Positions 1-7,671 of a DNA stretch of 22,552 bases are shown piece by piece. Origin of the DNA: a virus. The notes under the pieces are model-generated. The model saw nothing but the letters and a program-made list of their open reading frames with translations, was not told where the DNA came from and made no database searches. The stretch spans positions 1 through 22,552 of IMG/VR virus record IMGVR_UViG_3300006641_000198; one strand, given 5' to 3'. A program made the translations under genes and the position numbers. Position 1 is the first letter of the stretch. Each line of letters opens with the position of its first letter.

Positions 1-149
1 ATAGTCTTTTCTCCATTATCAATATCGGTTATTATTTCGACTTGCTGATGAAATCCGTATTTATTAATCTGACTTTCTAATTCAGATAATAGTCTGTTTA
101 AAAAATGACTGCGTGAATTTAGAGAACAGATTAGAACGCTTAATATCAT
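1..149 (-). CDS. glycosyltransferase, family 2-like (partial, cut by window edge)
   Basis: The first 49 codons are visible, starting at the ATG at 149-147, which overlaps the stop of the FkbM-like gene as ATGA. The N-terminus reads MILSVLICSLNSRSHFLNRL, followed by LLSELESQI and, further on, VEIITDIDNGEKT. A beta strand (SVLICSLNSR), a helix with LESQI, then a strand leading to a D-x-D-like stretch is the start of a GT-A fold of family 2 glycosyltransferases. The gene at 2005-2574 begins the same way (LSILIPSIPER, then KLESQI), so the two may be paralogues. The active site and C-terminus lie outside the window, so substrate and activity cannot be judged. It is the most distal visible gene of the late operon. 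Confidence 0.7.
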   Translation of the reverse strand, partial: MILSVLICSLNSRSHFLNRLLSELESQINKYGFHQQVEIITDIDNGEKT

Positions 150-745
150 TTACCATAAATTAAATTCTCTCCGTTACTATAAATGTGTCTGAATTGCTGC
201 CTGTGGAATAGCCCGTGATATTTTTCTTTTTCTTTTCCATTATATTCAACACATACCAAACGACATCCTACTTCATTTAAAGATATTTGTGAAAGCACCT
301 GAAAGTCCATTTCCTCAACGTCTATATTAATAAAGTCGAATTTTTTATAAATGGTTTCTTGTAAAAGAGTATTAAAAGTAATTATCCGGCTTGTAACGTT
401 TTTATATTTTGTACCGTAACCTTTCGCCCACTTTTCAGCATGACTTGCAACAGTAGTTCCTATTGCATCACCACCGCTATCAAAGAATGATATTTCACCA
501 TCATAAGTTCCTACACAGGTCTGAATTATTTGAATTTCTTTATCCTGTTCAAAGTATTTTTTAAGTACGTTGTAATTCATTTCAGCAGGCTCTATTAAAA
601 CTCCTTTCCAGCCCTTGCCATATAACGCTCTGGTATTACTGAATACTTCAGGGTCATAAGCTCCAATGTCTAAGTAAGTGCCACGTTCCTGATCTTTAAA
701 GTAGTTTAAAATAATTTCTTCTTCGTTGTTTTGTGAGTATTTCAT
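146..745 (-). CDS. FkbM family SAM-dependent methyltransferase
   Basis: This 199-aa protein has the motifs of the FkbM methyltransferases, which transfer a methyl group from S-adenosylmethionine, often to a sugar hydroxyl. Motif I is YLDIGAYDP (residues 24-32), followed by GVLIEP (48-53), whose acidic residue would bind the SAM ribose. The family signature DFINIDVEEMDFQVL is at 137-151. The length is near the usual FkbM core, so it looks complete. The start at 745 overlaps the stop of the TylF-like gene by 4 bp, and its own stop overlaps the next start by 4 bp, so translation is probably coupled. The neighbours are glycosyltransferases, so a sugar substrate is likely, but this is inferred from context. 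Presence in a phage structural operon is unusual. Confidence 0.85.
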   Translation of the reverse strand: MKYSQNNEEEIILNYFKDQERGTYLDIGAYDPEVFSNTRALYGKGWKGVLIEPAEMNYNVLKKYFEQDKEIQIIQTCVGTYDGEISFFDSGGDAIGTTVASHAEKWAKGYGTKYKNVTSRIITFNTLLQETIYKKFDFINIDVEEMDFQVLSQISLNEVGCRLVCVEYNGKEKEKYHGLFHRQQFRHIYSNGENLIYGK

Positions 746-1371
746 ATTATTAAGTCTTTGTTTTTCTGAAAGTAAATTACTGTTTTTGTGTTTTGGACTA
801 TCTTAAATTTGAAGTTGCCGAAGTATTCGTGAACTGCTTTAAAACAACCCGTTAATCCGTAATCGTCAATAATCACCCAGCCCCCATCAACTACTTTGGG
901 ATAAAGATATTCTAAACACACCTTTGTAGAATTATATAAGTCCCCGTCTAATCTAAGCAAAGATATTTTTTCAATCTTATTTAATGTTAATGTTTCTTCA
1001 AACCACCCTTGCACATATTCAAAGTTTTCATCATTTACATTCCATTCAGCAAAGTGTTGTTTAACTTGCTCAATACTTACAGCTGTTATTCCTGAAGTCG
1101 TAAGTAAGTACCCGTTTACATCGTGTGAAATTACTCCAATACCCGGCTGAGTAGTGTCATATTTGCTTGCTAATGGAATACCCTCAAAGCTATCAAATAG
1201 CCATATCTTTTTTGACGAACACGCTCTATACATTGCCGCTACCTGACTACCGGCTGCAACACCACATTCTACAAAGTCCCCGTCTAAATCACAACATAAT
1301 TGAGCAAGGTCGAAACTGTTTTGTAGTGTTTCGTAATTTGAATACGCTCTTTGTGCTAAGTCTTTAAGCAA
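742..1371 (-). CDS. TylF/macrocin O-methyltransferase family protein
   Basis: This 209-aa protein matches the TylF (macrocin O-methyltransferase) family, SAM- and metal-dependent enzymes that methylate hydroxyls on sugars. The SAM-binding segment GDFVECGVAAGSQVA is at residues 31-45, followed by WLFDSFEGIP at 57-66. The metal-binding and catalytic acids are probably D142 and D144 in RLDGDLYNST and the pair D169-D170 in GGWVIIDDYG. The usual closing element GCFKAVHEYF follows at 175-184. It appears full length. Its start overlaps the end of the upstream glycosyltransferase-like gene by 8 bp and its end overlaps the FkbM-like gene by 4 bp. Two different sugar-methyltransferase families side by side suggest methylated sugars on a glycan, an inference from neighbourhood. 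Confidence 0.87.
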   Translation of the reverse strand: MLKDLAQRAYSNYETLQNSFDLAQLCCDLDGDFVECGVAAGSQVAAMYRACSSKKIWLFDSFEGIPLASKYDTTQPGIGVISHDVNGYLLTTSGITAVSIEQVKQHFAEWNVNDENFEYVQGWFEETLTLNKIEKISLLRLDGDLYNSTKVCLEYLYPKVVDGGWVIIDDYGLTGCFKAVHEYFGNFKFKIVQNTKTVIYFQKNKDLII

Positions 1372-2008
1372 GTCCTTGAAGTTTTATAGTTACCGTTTCG
1401 TTATTTACAGGCGTGTCAGGCGCACCGTATTGTAAGTAGTTTTGACCATACTGTAACTTCATTCCTAATCGGTGTGCAATTATACTTCCTGCCTGCATAT
1501 CGTGTCTATGATTACTCCAATCCCCTTTAAACACTCCTGCATTTGCAGCATCTAACCACTGATTTAAAAACTTTATTCCAATTTCAGATTTTAAGTTAAG
1601 ACCAAAACACCCTGCTGTAAACATAGGAATAGTCATTGCTTCTTCGCGTGTCAATCCAAAGTATTGAAGCGAATTATCATTTGCCCATGTTCCAGTCCAA
1701 TGCCCTGCTTCGTGCATGAAATATCCGTCCGCTTCAACTATGTCTAAAATAGGCTGAATGTCTTTAATTAAATAACATGAAGCATCCATCCAAAAAACCA
1801 CATCGTAATCTTTACTCATTGCCTGTAAAAAAGCATACGGTTTAAACGCATAAGGATTTACAGAATGTTTAGGGCAGCCGTTAATCTGAAACTCATTCTG
1901 CCAGCTCATTACGGGTATCTTTGGGCTATATCTTTGAACGGATTGTTTCAGTCGTTCCTGACCTTTTAAATAGCGTCCTGTTGATAGATTTATAATTACT
2001 GCGTTCAT
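1364..2008 (-). CDS. putative glycosyltransferase (GT-A-like, DxS motif)
   Basis: This 214-aa protein looks like a small GT-A-fold sugar transferase. It begins with a strand-forming segment AVIINLSTGRYLKGQERLKQ, then NPYAFKPYAFLQAM (51-64) and VVFWMDASCYL (70-80), where the D-A-S triplet takes the place of the DxD motif that binds the metal and nucleotide sugar. A later segment, MFTAGCFGLNLKS, resembles the acceptor-side strand of nucleotide-diphospho-sugar transferases, and HRHDMQAGSIIAHRLGM (167-183) looks like the C-terminal acidic element. I do not recognise a specific family. The DxS form may still bind metal. It sits between a GT2 gene (4-bp overlap) and the TylF-like gene (8-bp overlap), which supports a glycan role. 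Confidence 0.65.
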   Translation of the reverse strand: MNAVIINLSTGRYLKGQERLKQSVQRYSPKIPVMSWQNEFQINGCPKHSVNPYAFKPYAFLQAMSKDYDVVFWMDASCYLIKDIQPILDIVEADGYFMHEAGHWTGTWANDNSLQYFGLTREEAMTIPMFTAGCFGLNLKSEIGIKFLNQWLDAANAGVFKGDWSNHRHDMQAGSIIAHRLGMKLQYGQNYLQYGAPDTPVNNETVTIKLQGLA

Positions 2009-2574
2009 ACTGCCCTTGTTAAATTACTGTCAAATCTGTAAAAGTGCAACACCTTATTAATATGTGTTTCAGTTAAAGCGTTTTTAGCACAACATTCAGA
2101 AAAGAAACTATCCTCACCATAGTTTATGTTAGGGAAAAAACATCCTGCGCAAATACTCCTTTTCCATGCGCAAACGTGAAAAGGTTTTCTTTTAATATCT
2201 GCCCAAAAACCGTCTATCTTGTGCGCTTCTTCATTCTCATTCTTTAATCTAAATTCTACCTGAAAAGGCTCATCATTTATAAACGACATTTGCCTGAACG
2301 TAATCACATCTTTTCCTTCATCAGTTGCTTTTAAAATCTCTGAAACATAAAGCGGTGAAATATCGTCATCGTCATCTACAAAAGCAAAATATTTACCTTG
2401 TGCCAATTCAAATAAGTGCTGTCTTTTTTCCCCGATAGTCATATTCATATTATCAATCAAACAAAGTATTTCTACTTCCTTTCGGTCTAATATCTGACTT
2501 TCTAACTTAGCAACTAAATCGGCTGTTTTATTGAGCCTTTCTGGTATTGATGGAATAAGTATGCTTAATTTCAT
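2005..2574 (-). CDS. glycosyltransferase family 2 protein
   Basis: This 189-aa protein is a compact family 2 glycosyltransferase. The opening strand MKLSILIPSIPERL is typical. The segment GEKRQHLFELAQGKYFAFVD (48-67) followed by a run of aspartates (67-71) and ISPLYV is the nucleotide-sugar and metal site: the stretch before it, with K50 and R51, matches the new-conversation helix of GT2 enzymes and the D-run holds DxD. NYGEDSFFSE at 151-160 carries the E-D pair expected for the catalytic base. The protein is at the short end of GT2 length and lacks a membrane segment, so it would act in the cytoplasm on a soluble or protein acceptor. It has 4-bp overlaps on both sides. Donor and acceptor are unknown. 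Confidence 0.85.
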   Translation of the reverse strand: MKLSILIPSIPERLNKTADLVAKLESQILDRKEVEILCLIDNMNMTIGEKRQHLFELAQGKYFAFVDDDDDISPLYVSEILKATDEGKDVITFRQMSFINDEPFQVEFRLKNENEEAHKIDGFWADIKRKPFHVCAWKRSICAGCFFPNINYGEDSFFSECCAKNALTETHINKVLHFYRFDSNLTRAV

Positions 2575-3227
2575 TTAAAATCGTTTCTTTTTCGTTGTTC
2601 GTAAATGCGTTTATCTACGTTATAAAAACTTTCGTTGCGTGTCATTAATTGGTCGTATTGTTCGCCTTTCCATACCGGGTGTTCGTGTTTGAAAAGTATT
2701 AAATCAGATTTATATTCTTTTCCTAACATTCTGCTAACTTGCATAAATTCGTCATCACAAAAAAGAGAATTATAAGAGGGGTGGTAAATGTAGTTAAATC
2801 GGTTGTAGTAAGTGCGACCCATTATACACATCGTATTAAGTTGAGTATATCCGTCTGGGTAATATAATACCCCATCTAAATCAGCGAAATTTCGCTGCAT
2901 ATCTTTTCGTATTTGTTCGTCCCATCCTTGCACCTGACAAATCATATCGTCTGAAGCTAATACTAAAACATCCCAATCTTTAACTAAATGAATATCTCTG
3001 TTACACGCTTCAATCTTGTTTCGGCTTATTCCCTGAATTACTATTACATTCTTATGTAATGCACGGGCTTTTTCAATGACTTCTTTTGTCATTGTTGGGT
3101 CGTTCAAATCAATAGAAATAAGGTAAATAATATCTTCATTATTATTTGCTTTACTAACGTAATCCGATAGTACACTTATAAACTTTGCAGGGCGCGAACG
3201 GGTAGGAAATTTAACAAGTATTTTCAT
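2571..3227 (-). CDS. putative glycosyltransferase, GT2-like
   Basis: This 218-aa protein starts with MKILVKFPTRSRPAKF, a GT2-like first strand with an R-rich loop. A central segment, SRNKIEACNRDI (68-79), resembles the N-x-x-R helix that precedes the DxD in GT2 enzymes. It is followed by WDVLVLASDDMICQVQGWDE (85-104), with D93-D94 in the position of the metal-binding acids. CDDEFMQVSRMLG at 157-169 would be the catalytic acidic region, and FKHEHPVW (179-186) the C-terminal histidine element. The order of motifs supports a GT-A fold; divergence makes the exact family uncertain. It overlaps its upstream neighbour and the following GT2 gene by 4 bp each. With 2005-2574 and 1364-2008 it forms a block of three consecutive probable sugar transferases. 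Confidence 0.7.
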   Translation of the reverse strand: MKILVKFPTRSRPAKFISVLSDYVSKANNNEDIIYLISIDLNDPTMTKEVIEKARALHKNVIVIQGISRNKIEACNRDIHLVKDWDVLVLASDDMICQVQGWDEQIRKDMQRNFADLDGVLYYPDGYTQLNTMCIMGRTYYNRFNYIYHPSYNSLFCDDEFMQVSRMLGKEYKSDLILFKHEHPVWKGEQYDQLMTRNESFYNVDKRIYEQRKRNDFK

Positions 3228-3433
3228 CCGCCTGTTGCTAAAATAATATTTCTGTCATGCGATAATTCAAACTCATAATGCCATGTTTCGTGTGTTTCAA
3301 AAACAACTCTATACATTAATGACTTTTCTAATATCTGAATTGAGGTTACTATTCTTTTCTTTTGGTCTGGGTCTGTTACCAAATAAGCGAAATCACCGAT
3401 TGAAAACCTGTTATCTATTTTCACAGATTGCAA
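3224..3433 (-). CDS. small beta-rich protein of unknown function
   Basis: This is a 69-aa protein with no family that I recognise. The visible pattern is a short beta barrel: FSIGDFAYLVTDPDQKKRIV, then MYRVVFETHETWHYEFELSH, alternating hydrophobic strands with glycine-aspartate turns, reminiscent of SH3-like or KOW-like small barrels. It lies directly between the MuF-like head gene (9-bp gap) and the glycosyltransferase block (4-bp overlap with 2571-3227), so it is co-transcribed with both. It has no signal peptide and no cysteine. A head-tail joining or regulatory role is possible, but nothing in the sequence decides it. Confidence 0.6.
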   Translation of the reverse strand: MQSVKIDNRFSIGDFAYLVTDPDQKKRIVTSIQILEKSLMYRVVFETHETWHYEFELSHDRNIILATGG

Positions 3434-3442
3434 ATATAAAAA

Positions 3443-4333
3443 CTATTTTTCAAACTTTGCACGTAATTCTTTTGGAACTCGCTCTTTTGATACGGCAGGC
3501 ATTAAGTGCCTGCAATTATAACCACCGCGCAATGTTTGTAAATTATTCTCATTCGTTCCTTCAATCATTCCTTGCGGTAGTCCTGTCTTTTGATATATTT
3601 CGCATTGTTTGCCGTCTATTTCGCCTTTAACAATGGTGCTTAATTCGGACTTATGAATAAAATGCTTTTTAACCATTCTATCACAGAAACATCGACTATC
3701 TCTAACAAGTCCGCCTACATATTCAAACCATTCTAACCCTAAATCGTCTGTTACAATCTGTTGATACGTTGCTGAATATTGATGTAATGTATCTGTTACT
3801 ACTTGTTTACTCCAACGGGCTAAACGTCCGTCCGTTTCGGGTGAACTAACTATAAAGTCACGCAATGATTTATTAAGATCATAAAAAGAAGATGAACCGT
3901 AAATATCATTCTTAATAATATCCAACATTCCGTCAACCACGTTTGTATTTATTCCGCTACCTTTAAGGCTTTCGGAAAGCTCTAACATAGTAACAGCCTT
4001 TACTTCCTTTAATACTTCTGGAGCTGTGAAATCTTCGACCATCTTCGAAAAGTAGTTTTCATTAGCATCGGTAATAACTACTAAATTCTTTTCTAAATTC
4101 TCAAAAGCTAAATTGTATTTTCCCGTGTTGAGTATCTTTTGGATTTCTTTTCTAAGGTCTTTTAATAGCCTTAAATTTTTAACAGTAGGTCGTATCTTTC
4201 CGCCCTTTGTATCTAACTTGCCGATTAGTATTTCTACCTTATTAGCTATGTCCTTTTCAATAAATGGGAGTGCTTGCTCAAATTCATCTATTGAGCCGTC
4301 AACTGCTTTTATTAGCTTTTCTAAGTCTGTCAT
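3443..4333 (-). CDS. phage minor head protein (MuF/SPP1 gp7-like head morphogenesis protein)
   Basis: This 296-aa protein resembles the minor head proteins that sit next to the portal in Mu (gpF) and SPP1 (gp7) and help capsid assembly or DNA ejection. The diagnostic part is the C-terminus: RDSRCFCDRM (211-220), then about 50 residues later GGYNCRHLMPAV (270-281), the paired Cys / G-x-x-C-R-H arrangement of the MuF domain. The first 200 residues are helical and charged. It begins 1 bp after the portal stop, the standard portal-MuF neighbourhood, which supports the call independently. No toxin or enzyme domain is fused to it, unlike many polymorphic MuF proteins. Confidence 0.8.
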   Translation of the reverse strand: MTDLEKLIKAVDGSIDEFEQALPFIEKDIANKVEILIGKLDTKGGKIRPTVKNLRLLKDLRKEIQKILNTGKYNLAFENLEKNLVVITDANENYFSKMVEDFTAPEVLKEVKAVTMLELSESLKGSGINTNVVDGMLDIIKNDIYGSSSFYDLNKSLRDFIVSSPETDGRLARWSKQVVTDTLHQYSATYQQIVTDDLGLEWFEYVGGLVRDSRCFCDRMVKKHFIHKSELSTIVKGEIDGKQCEIYQKTGLPQGMIEGTNENNLQTLRGGYNCRHLMPAVSKERVPKELRAKFEK

Positions 4334-6262
4334 TTATGGATTTCCGTAAACCTTATTCCCACTTTCACTTAAATAATAATAACCACCTTTTTCTCCTTTT
4401 AACCATTCTTTTTGGCTGTTGGCTGTTGGCTGTTGGCTGTTGGCTGTTGTTGATTTCGTTTCAAATGTAGGGTTTCCATTATTATCTCTTACTACTACTT
4501 TGCCTTCTGCTTTTGGCATCTTTTCAGGAACGTATGAGTATAGTATTTCAATTTGTTTATCTGTGTCTAAATCTAAGAAATTAGCGTTTTCACGCACCGC
4601 TTTATCAATAAACGGAATAATATAAACCGATAATATTACATCTTCTTTTTTAGCCGTTCCACTTAGCATTAGGTTTTCTTTTTCTTCATTACTCATTCCT
4701 GCAAATGGGTCTAACTCTTTAGCTGCAACAAAACGTTTTCTTAAATCGGGTCTACCTGCAAATTTCTTATTTATGTACTCAATCTCCAATGCGTTGATTA
4801 CATTTAAATCGGCATCACTATCAACCAATGATTTTATTTCCGCTGTCATTCCCGCCAACGTTTCAATATCAAAGTTTAACGGAATAGAAATATCGGGGGT
4901 CATTTCTTCCTGTTGCTCGTAAGATAAACGTGGATAACGCTCCATTGCTATCATTTCGTTAATCTCACTAATATTGTGAGCCGCTGAACGTGCAATTTCA
5001 GAAAGGAAGTTATTTATTTCATCCCTGTCAATAGACTTAGCCTCACCTGAAATATTTAGCGGTGTTTGGTCTAAGAAGTTCAGATTAATAGCAGACAAAG
5101 CATCGTATTTATGAGCCTTAATCCTCTCATCTTGCAGCTTTATTATAGTAGTGTCTTTTTCAATATATCCAGCCGGTGGTGTTGGTATTGCCTGCTGCCC
5201 TGCATCTTGCGGCTTTACTGAAATATCTTCATATGGACTATGTTTTATTCGTCCGTTTCCTTTGCACTCTCCACAAATTACATTCTTGCCTAATTTACGC
5301 ACTTGCCCTGTTCCTGCACACGCTCCGCATTCCTGCCCTGAGAAATACCACATAGTCGGATAAAGATGTAACACAACAGCCGCATCTAAGTCTGAACTTT
5401 CACGGGCTGCTTGGTCTAAACTTGGTAACATCGGTGAAACATAACTATCGTAAATCGGTGTTATTCCATGCTGTTCACGATATTTGCCGCCTATTCTCCA
5501 ACACGCTAAATCGTCCGTTGGTAGTGGTGCAAATATCTCAGGCTCATCGTAAGTTTTATCTTGTTTTACAAATATCTTAGTCAAAGAACCTTTCTGAATT
5601 AACCAATAGACATGACCTTCTTTTTCTTTTCCTTCTTTGTCGAAATATTTAAACTTTTCGTTTGAATGAATAAAGGCGTGTTCATCGTAAACGTAATCTA
5701 ATACTGCCTCAGAAGGAATAAATATTGCAATCGGTTTTTTATATTCGTTTTCCGGGTATTTGTCTAATTCTTCTTTGTTGAGATAATACTCATAAGGCAT
5801 TACAAAAATAAGTCCGTTAGGGTCTTTTAATTGACATTCTAATCCTGTATTGAAATACCAGTTTTCAACTGACCCATAAACAGGATAATCTTCTGTAACG
5901 TAACTCTCAAATGAATATTCATCAGGCACTATTGATGTCTTTTTGGTATCAGCAAAGTTTATTTTCCAGCCTAATGAACGCGGTATTTTCTTCATGGTAG
6001 CAACTACCTTTGAGCAAACCTGCTTAGTTATCGGGGTATATTGCTTCTTACGATGTTCCCAAATATTTATTCCTTCGCTTGGTCTGCGTTCCTCAATCAG
6101 TATCTTAAAATACTTATTCTCTTTTTCATAAGGATAAATAATATTCTTAACTCCGTCAAAGTGGAATTTAAGGTGTGAAGAAATATCGACCGTGTTATCA
6201 TAAAAGAAATGCTTTTGGTCATTCTTAATGTAGTAGTCGAAATAGTTTTTATCAAAAATCAT
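4334..6262 (-). CDS. phage portal protein with DnaJ-type zinc motif
   Basis: This 642-aa protein is the probable portal, the ring at the capsid vertex through which DNA enters and leaves. The call rests on length, its place immediately before the MuF-like gene, and a helical, charged middle (SAINLNFLDQTPLNISGEAK, then an Asp/Glu-rich helix) like portal stem and wing regions. Two CxxCxGxG units (C312/C315 with G317 and G319; C330/C333 with G335 and G337) can form one zinc site of the DnaJ rubredoxin-like type. This looks like an insertion in the portal fold. Near the C-terminus a 7-bp tandem repeat encodes TANSQQP cycles, followed by about 25 residues (EWLKGEKGGYYYLSESGNKV and more) that look like a separate tail peptide. 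Confidence 0.75.
   Translation of the reverse strand: MIFDKNYFDYYIKNDQKHFFYDNTVDISSHLKFHFDGVKNIIYPYEKENKYFKILIEERRPSEGINIWEHRKKQYTPITKQVCSKVVATMKKIPRSLGWKINFADTKKTSIVPDEYSFESYVTEDYPVYGSVENWYFNTGLECQLKDPNGLIFVMPYEYYLNKEELDKYPENEYKKPIAIFIPSEAVLDYVYDEHAFIHSNEKFKYFDKEGKEKEGHVYWLIQKGSLTKIFVKQDKTYDEPEIFAPLPTDDLACWRIGGKYREQHGITPIYDSYVSPMLPSLDQAARESSDLDAAVVLHLYPTMWYFSGQECGACAGTGQVRKLGKNVICGECKGNGRIKHSPYEDISVKPQDAGQQAIPTPPAGYIEKDTTIIKLQDERIKAHKYDALSAINLNFLDQTPLNISGEAKSIDRDEINNFLSEIARSAAHNISEINEMIAMERYPRLSYEQQEEMTPDISIPLNFDIETLAGMTAEIKSLVDSDADLNVINALEIEYINKKFAGRPDLRKRFVAAKELDPFAGMSNEEKENLMLSGTAKKEDVILSVYIIPFIDKAVRENANFLDLDTDKQIEILYSYVPEKMPKAEGKVVVRDNNGNPTFETKSTTANSQQPTANSQKEWLKGEKGGYYYLSESGNKVYGNP
4414..4448 (+). 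repeat. perfect heptanucleotide tandem repeat, 5 x GGCTGTT
   Basis: Five exact copies of GGCTGTT (AACAGCC on the coding strand) lie inside the portal reading frame, about 27 codons before its stop. Because 7 is not a multiple of 3 and the unit has no stop in any frame, all three frames read the same seven-residue cycle (T-A-N-S-Q-Q-P). Gain or loss of one unit would leave the repeat open but change the frame after it. One alternative frame stops about 5 codons downstream and the other about 16, removing the native C-terminal tail. Confidence 0.95.
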
Positions 6263-6264
6263 TG

Positions 6265-7155
6265 CTATAAATTTGCACGTTCTTTTACAAAGGTTCTTTT
6301 ATCTCTAAAAGGTGACACGGGTAAACCAAATTGACCTGCATAAAATTGAGCCAGTTGATTATATACGTCTTTCATTCTGTTGTTCGCTGCTATATGTCCG
6401 CCTGCTGAATATCCTATGTAGTTTTCAGTTCTTTGTGAACCGTATAGTTGAATAGTATTGTAGCTTTTCTTTTCAGCACTTTCCCAATAGATAGGTCTGT
6501 AACCTTTTTCGTGTGGGGCTAAACCATTTAAAAGCATTGCTATACTCAAAGGCAACTCATCGGGAATACCACCGCCAAAACGCTTATAATTGACTTTCAT
6601 ATTATCGTAAATCTTTAAAGCGTCATTAAATAGTTTTTTATTCTCTTTGGTCTTTTTAAAGTAGATGAACTCAGAAGAAATATAATAGAAAGTTCCACCT
6701 GTAACCGAATATTCTTTTTTTATTTCCTGCAAATTAGCCCACATATCCGGCTGAGTGTCTGTTGAAACATCGTAGTCACTTCTATTTTGAATAGTGAAAT
6801 TTACATCTTGCAACTCATTAAATATGTCATTTACATTACGTCCTTTCGGAAACATAATCACATCAGCATCTATAAACAAAGTTTCGTCAAAAGGAGTGAG
6901 TGAGTAAGCGTATAATTTCGCTTTATAAGGTTGATATACTCCGTTTGAATAAAAGCATTCGTTTGGTATTATGTGAAGTTCGCTGAATAACTTATAATGT
7001 ACATCTCTAAAATGTCCTATTGCGGTGTTATCGTGTAATAAGGCAATCTTAATATCAGGGCAACTGAATTTTATTGACGCTGCTAAATTAGCCGCATACA
7101 TACCATAATACGGGTGTCCGTATGCCATTATCAATATGCCTTTTGTTTTACTCAT
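6265..7155 (-). CDS. putative glycosyltransferase (GT8-like, DAD motif)
   Basis: This 296-aa protein has the layout of a GT-A glycosyltransferase with a GT8-like flavour. ILIMAYGHPYYGMYAANLAA (7-26) forms the first strand and helix. IKIALLHDN follows, then YQPYKAKLYAYSLTPFDETL (75-94), the K-x-x-x-Y element seen before the metal site, and FIDADVIMF (95-103) with D96 and D98 as DxD. VTGGTFYYISSEFIYFKK resembles the acceptor strand, and the G-G-G-I-P-D-E-L-P segment the catalytic loop. It is unusual in sitting between a tail/virion gene and the portal gene, 3.0 kb away from the other sugar genes, with a TAATG junction upstream. It could modify a virion protein made from the same transcript. Donor unknown. 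Confidence 0.72.
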   Translation of the reverse strand: MSKTKGILIMAYGHPYYGMYAANLAASIKFSCPDIKIALLHDNTAIGHFRDVHYKLFSELHIIPNECFYSNGVYQPYKAKLYAYSLTPFDETLFIDADVIMFPKGRNVNDIFNELQDVNFTIQNRSDYDVSTDTQPDMWANLQEIKKEYSVTGGTFYYISSEFIYFKKTKENKKLFNDALKIYDNMKVNYKRFGGGIPDELPLSIAMLLNGLAPHEKGYRPIYWESAEKKSYNTIQLYGSQRTENYIGYSAGGHIAANNRMKDVYNQLAQFYAGQFGLPVSPFRDKRTFVKERANL

Positions 7156-7670
7156 TACAATTCAATTATTCTGTAAAGAACATAAACTTTAATATCTGAA
7201 TTTCCTGCTGTTGGGTTACCTGTTTTAACTTTTACTTGTAAAGCCTTATTTTCAATTATTTGAGTGTCAGAAATACCTATTACTGGTATGCTTCCTAATA
7301 TTCCTATCTGCGAAGATGTGGCGTCTAATAATCCGCTTTCAGCCTGTGAAATTGTTGCTGTATCTGTTATTGCCTGCAATGTTAAATTAGTATCATAAGC
7401 AACTGAATTATAAGTTATAGAGCAAGATGCGCTTATTACTTGTATAGCATACCCAGCTCCCGGTGCTGCCACAATCTCCAAAGGTGTCGCATTTAAAGTT
7501 AATACGCTTGCCGTTGGTATGCTTAATGAAGCCTGTTGAACGTTACCAAAAGCCTCTTTAATAGATGAAAATGGTAATTGATATTCTGTCCCGTTTTGTC
7601 CGAAATAAAATACATCGCTGTCTGCTATTGTGAGTGAACCACCCGATGGAAATTGAAATAATGTTGGCAT
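7155..7670 (-). CDS. probable small virion structural protein
   Basis: This 171-aa protein is rich in Ser, Thr, Ala and beta-branched residues, starts with MPTLFQFPSGGSLTIADSDV and has a middle segment TASVLTLNATPLEIVAAPGA (53-72) of the kind seen in beta-sandwich phage structural proteins. A C-terminal strand, ALQVKVKTGNPTAGNSDIKV, closes it. I read it as a virion component, perhaps a tail-tip, decoration or fibre-associated protein; the exact role is not readable. It lies 1 bp after the stop of the 539-aa tail protein and 1 bp overlaps the glycosyltransferase start, so all three are translated together. It has no signal peptide or cysteine-rich motif beyond one Cys. Confidence 0.6.
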   Translation of the reverse strand: MPTLFQFPSGGSLTIADSDVFYFGQNGTEYQLPFSSIKEAFGNVQQASLSIPTASVLTLNATPLEIVAAPGAGYAIQVISASCSITYNSVAYDTNLTLQAITDTATISQAESGLLDATSSQIGILGSIPVIGISDTQIIENKALQVKVKTGNPTAGNSDIKVYVLYRIIEL

Positions 7671-7671
7671 T

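Noticed and set aside
4264-4470. Open frame opposite portal and head genes with a Cys/Trp/Leu-rich end
   Set aside because: The unusual end comes from reading the GGCTGTT repeat on the plus strand; the minus strand carries the real genes.
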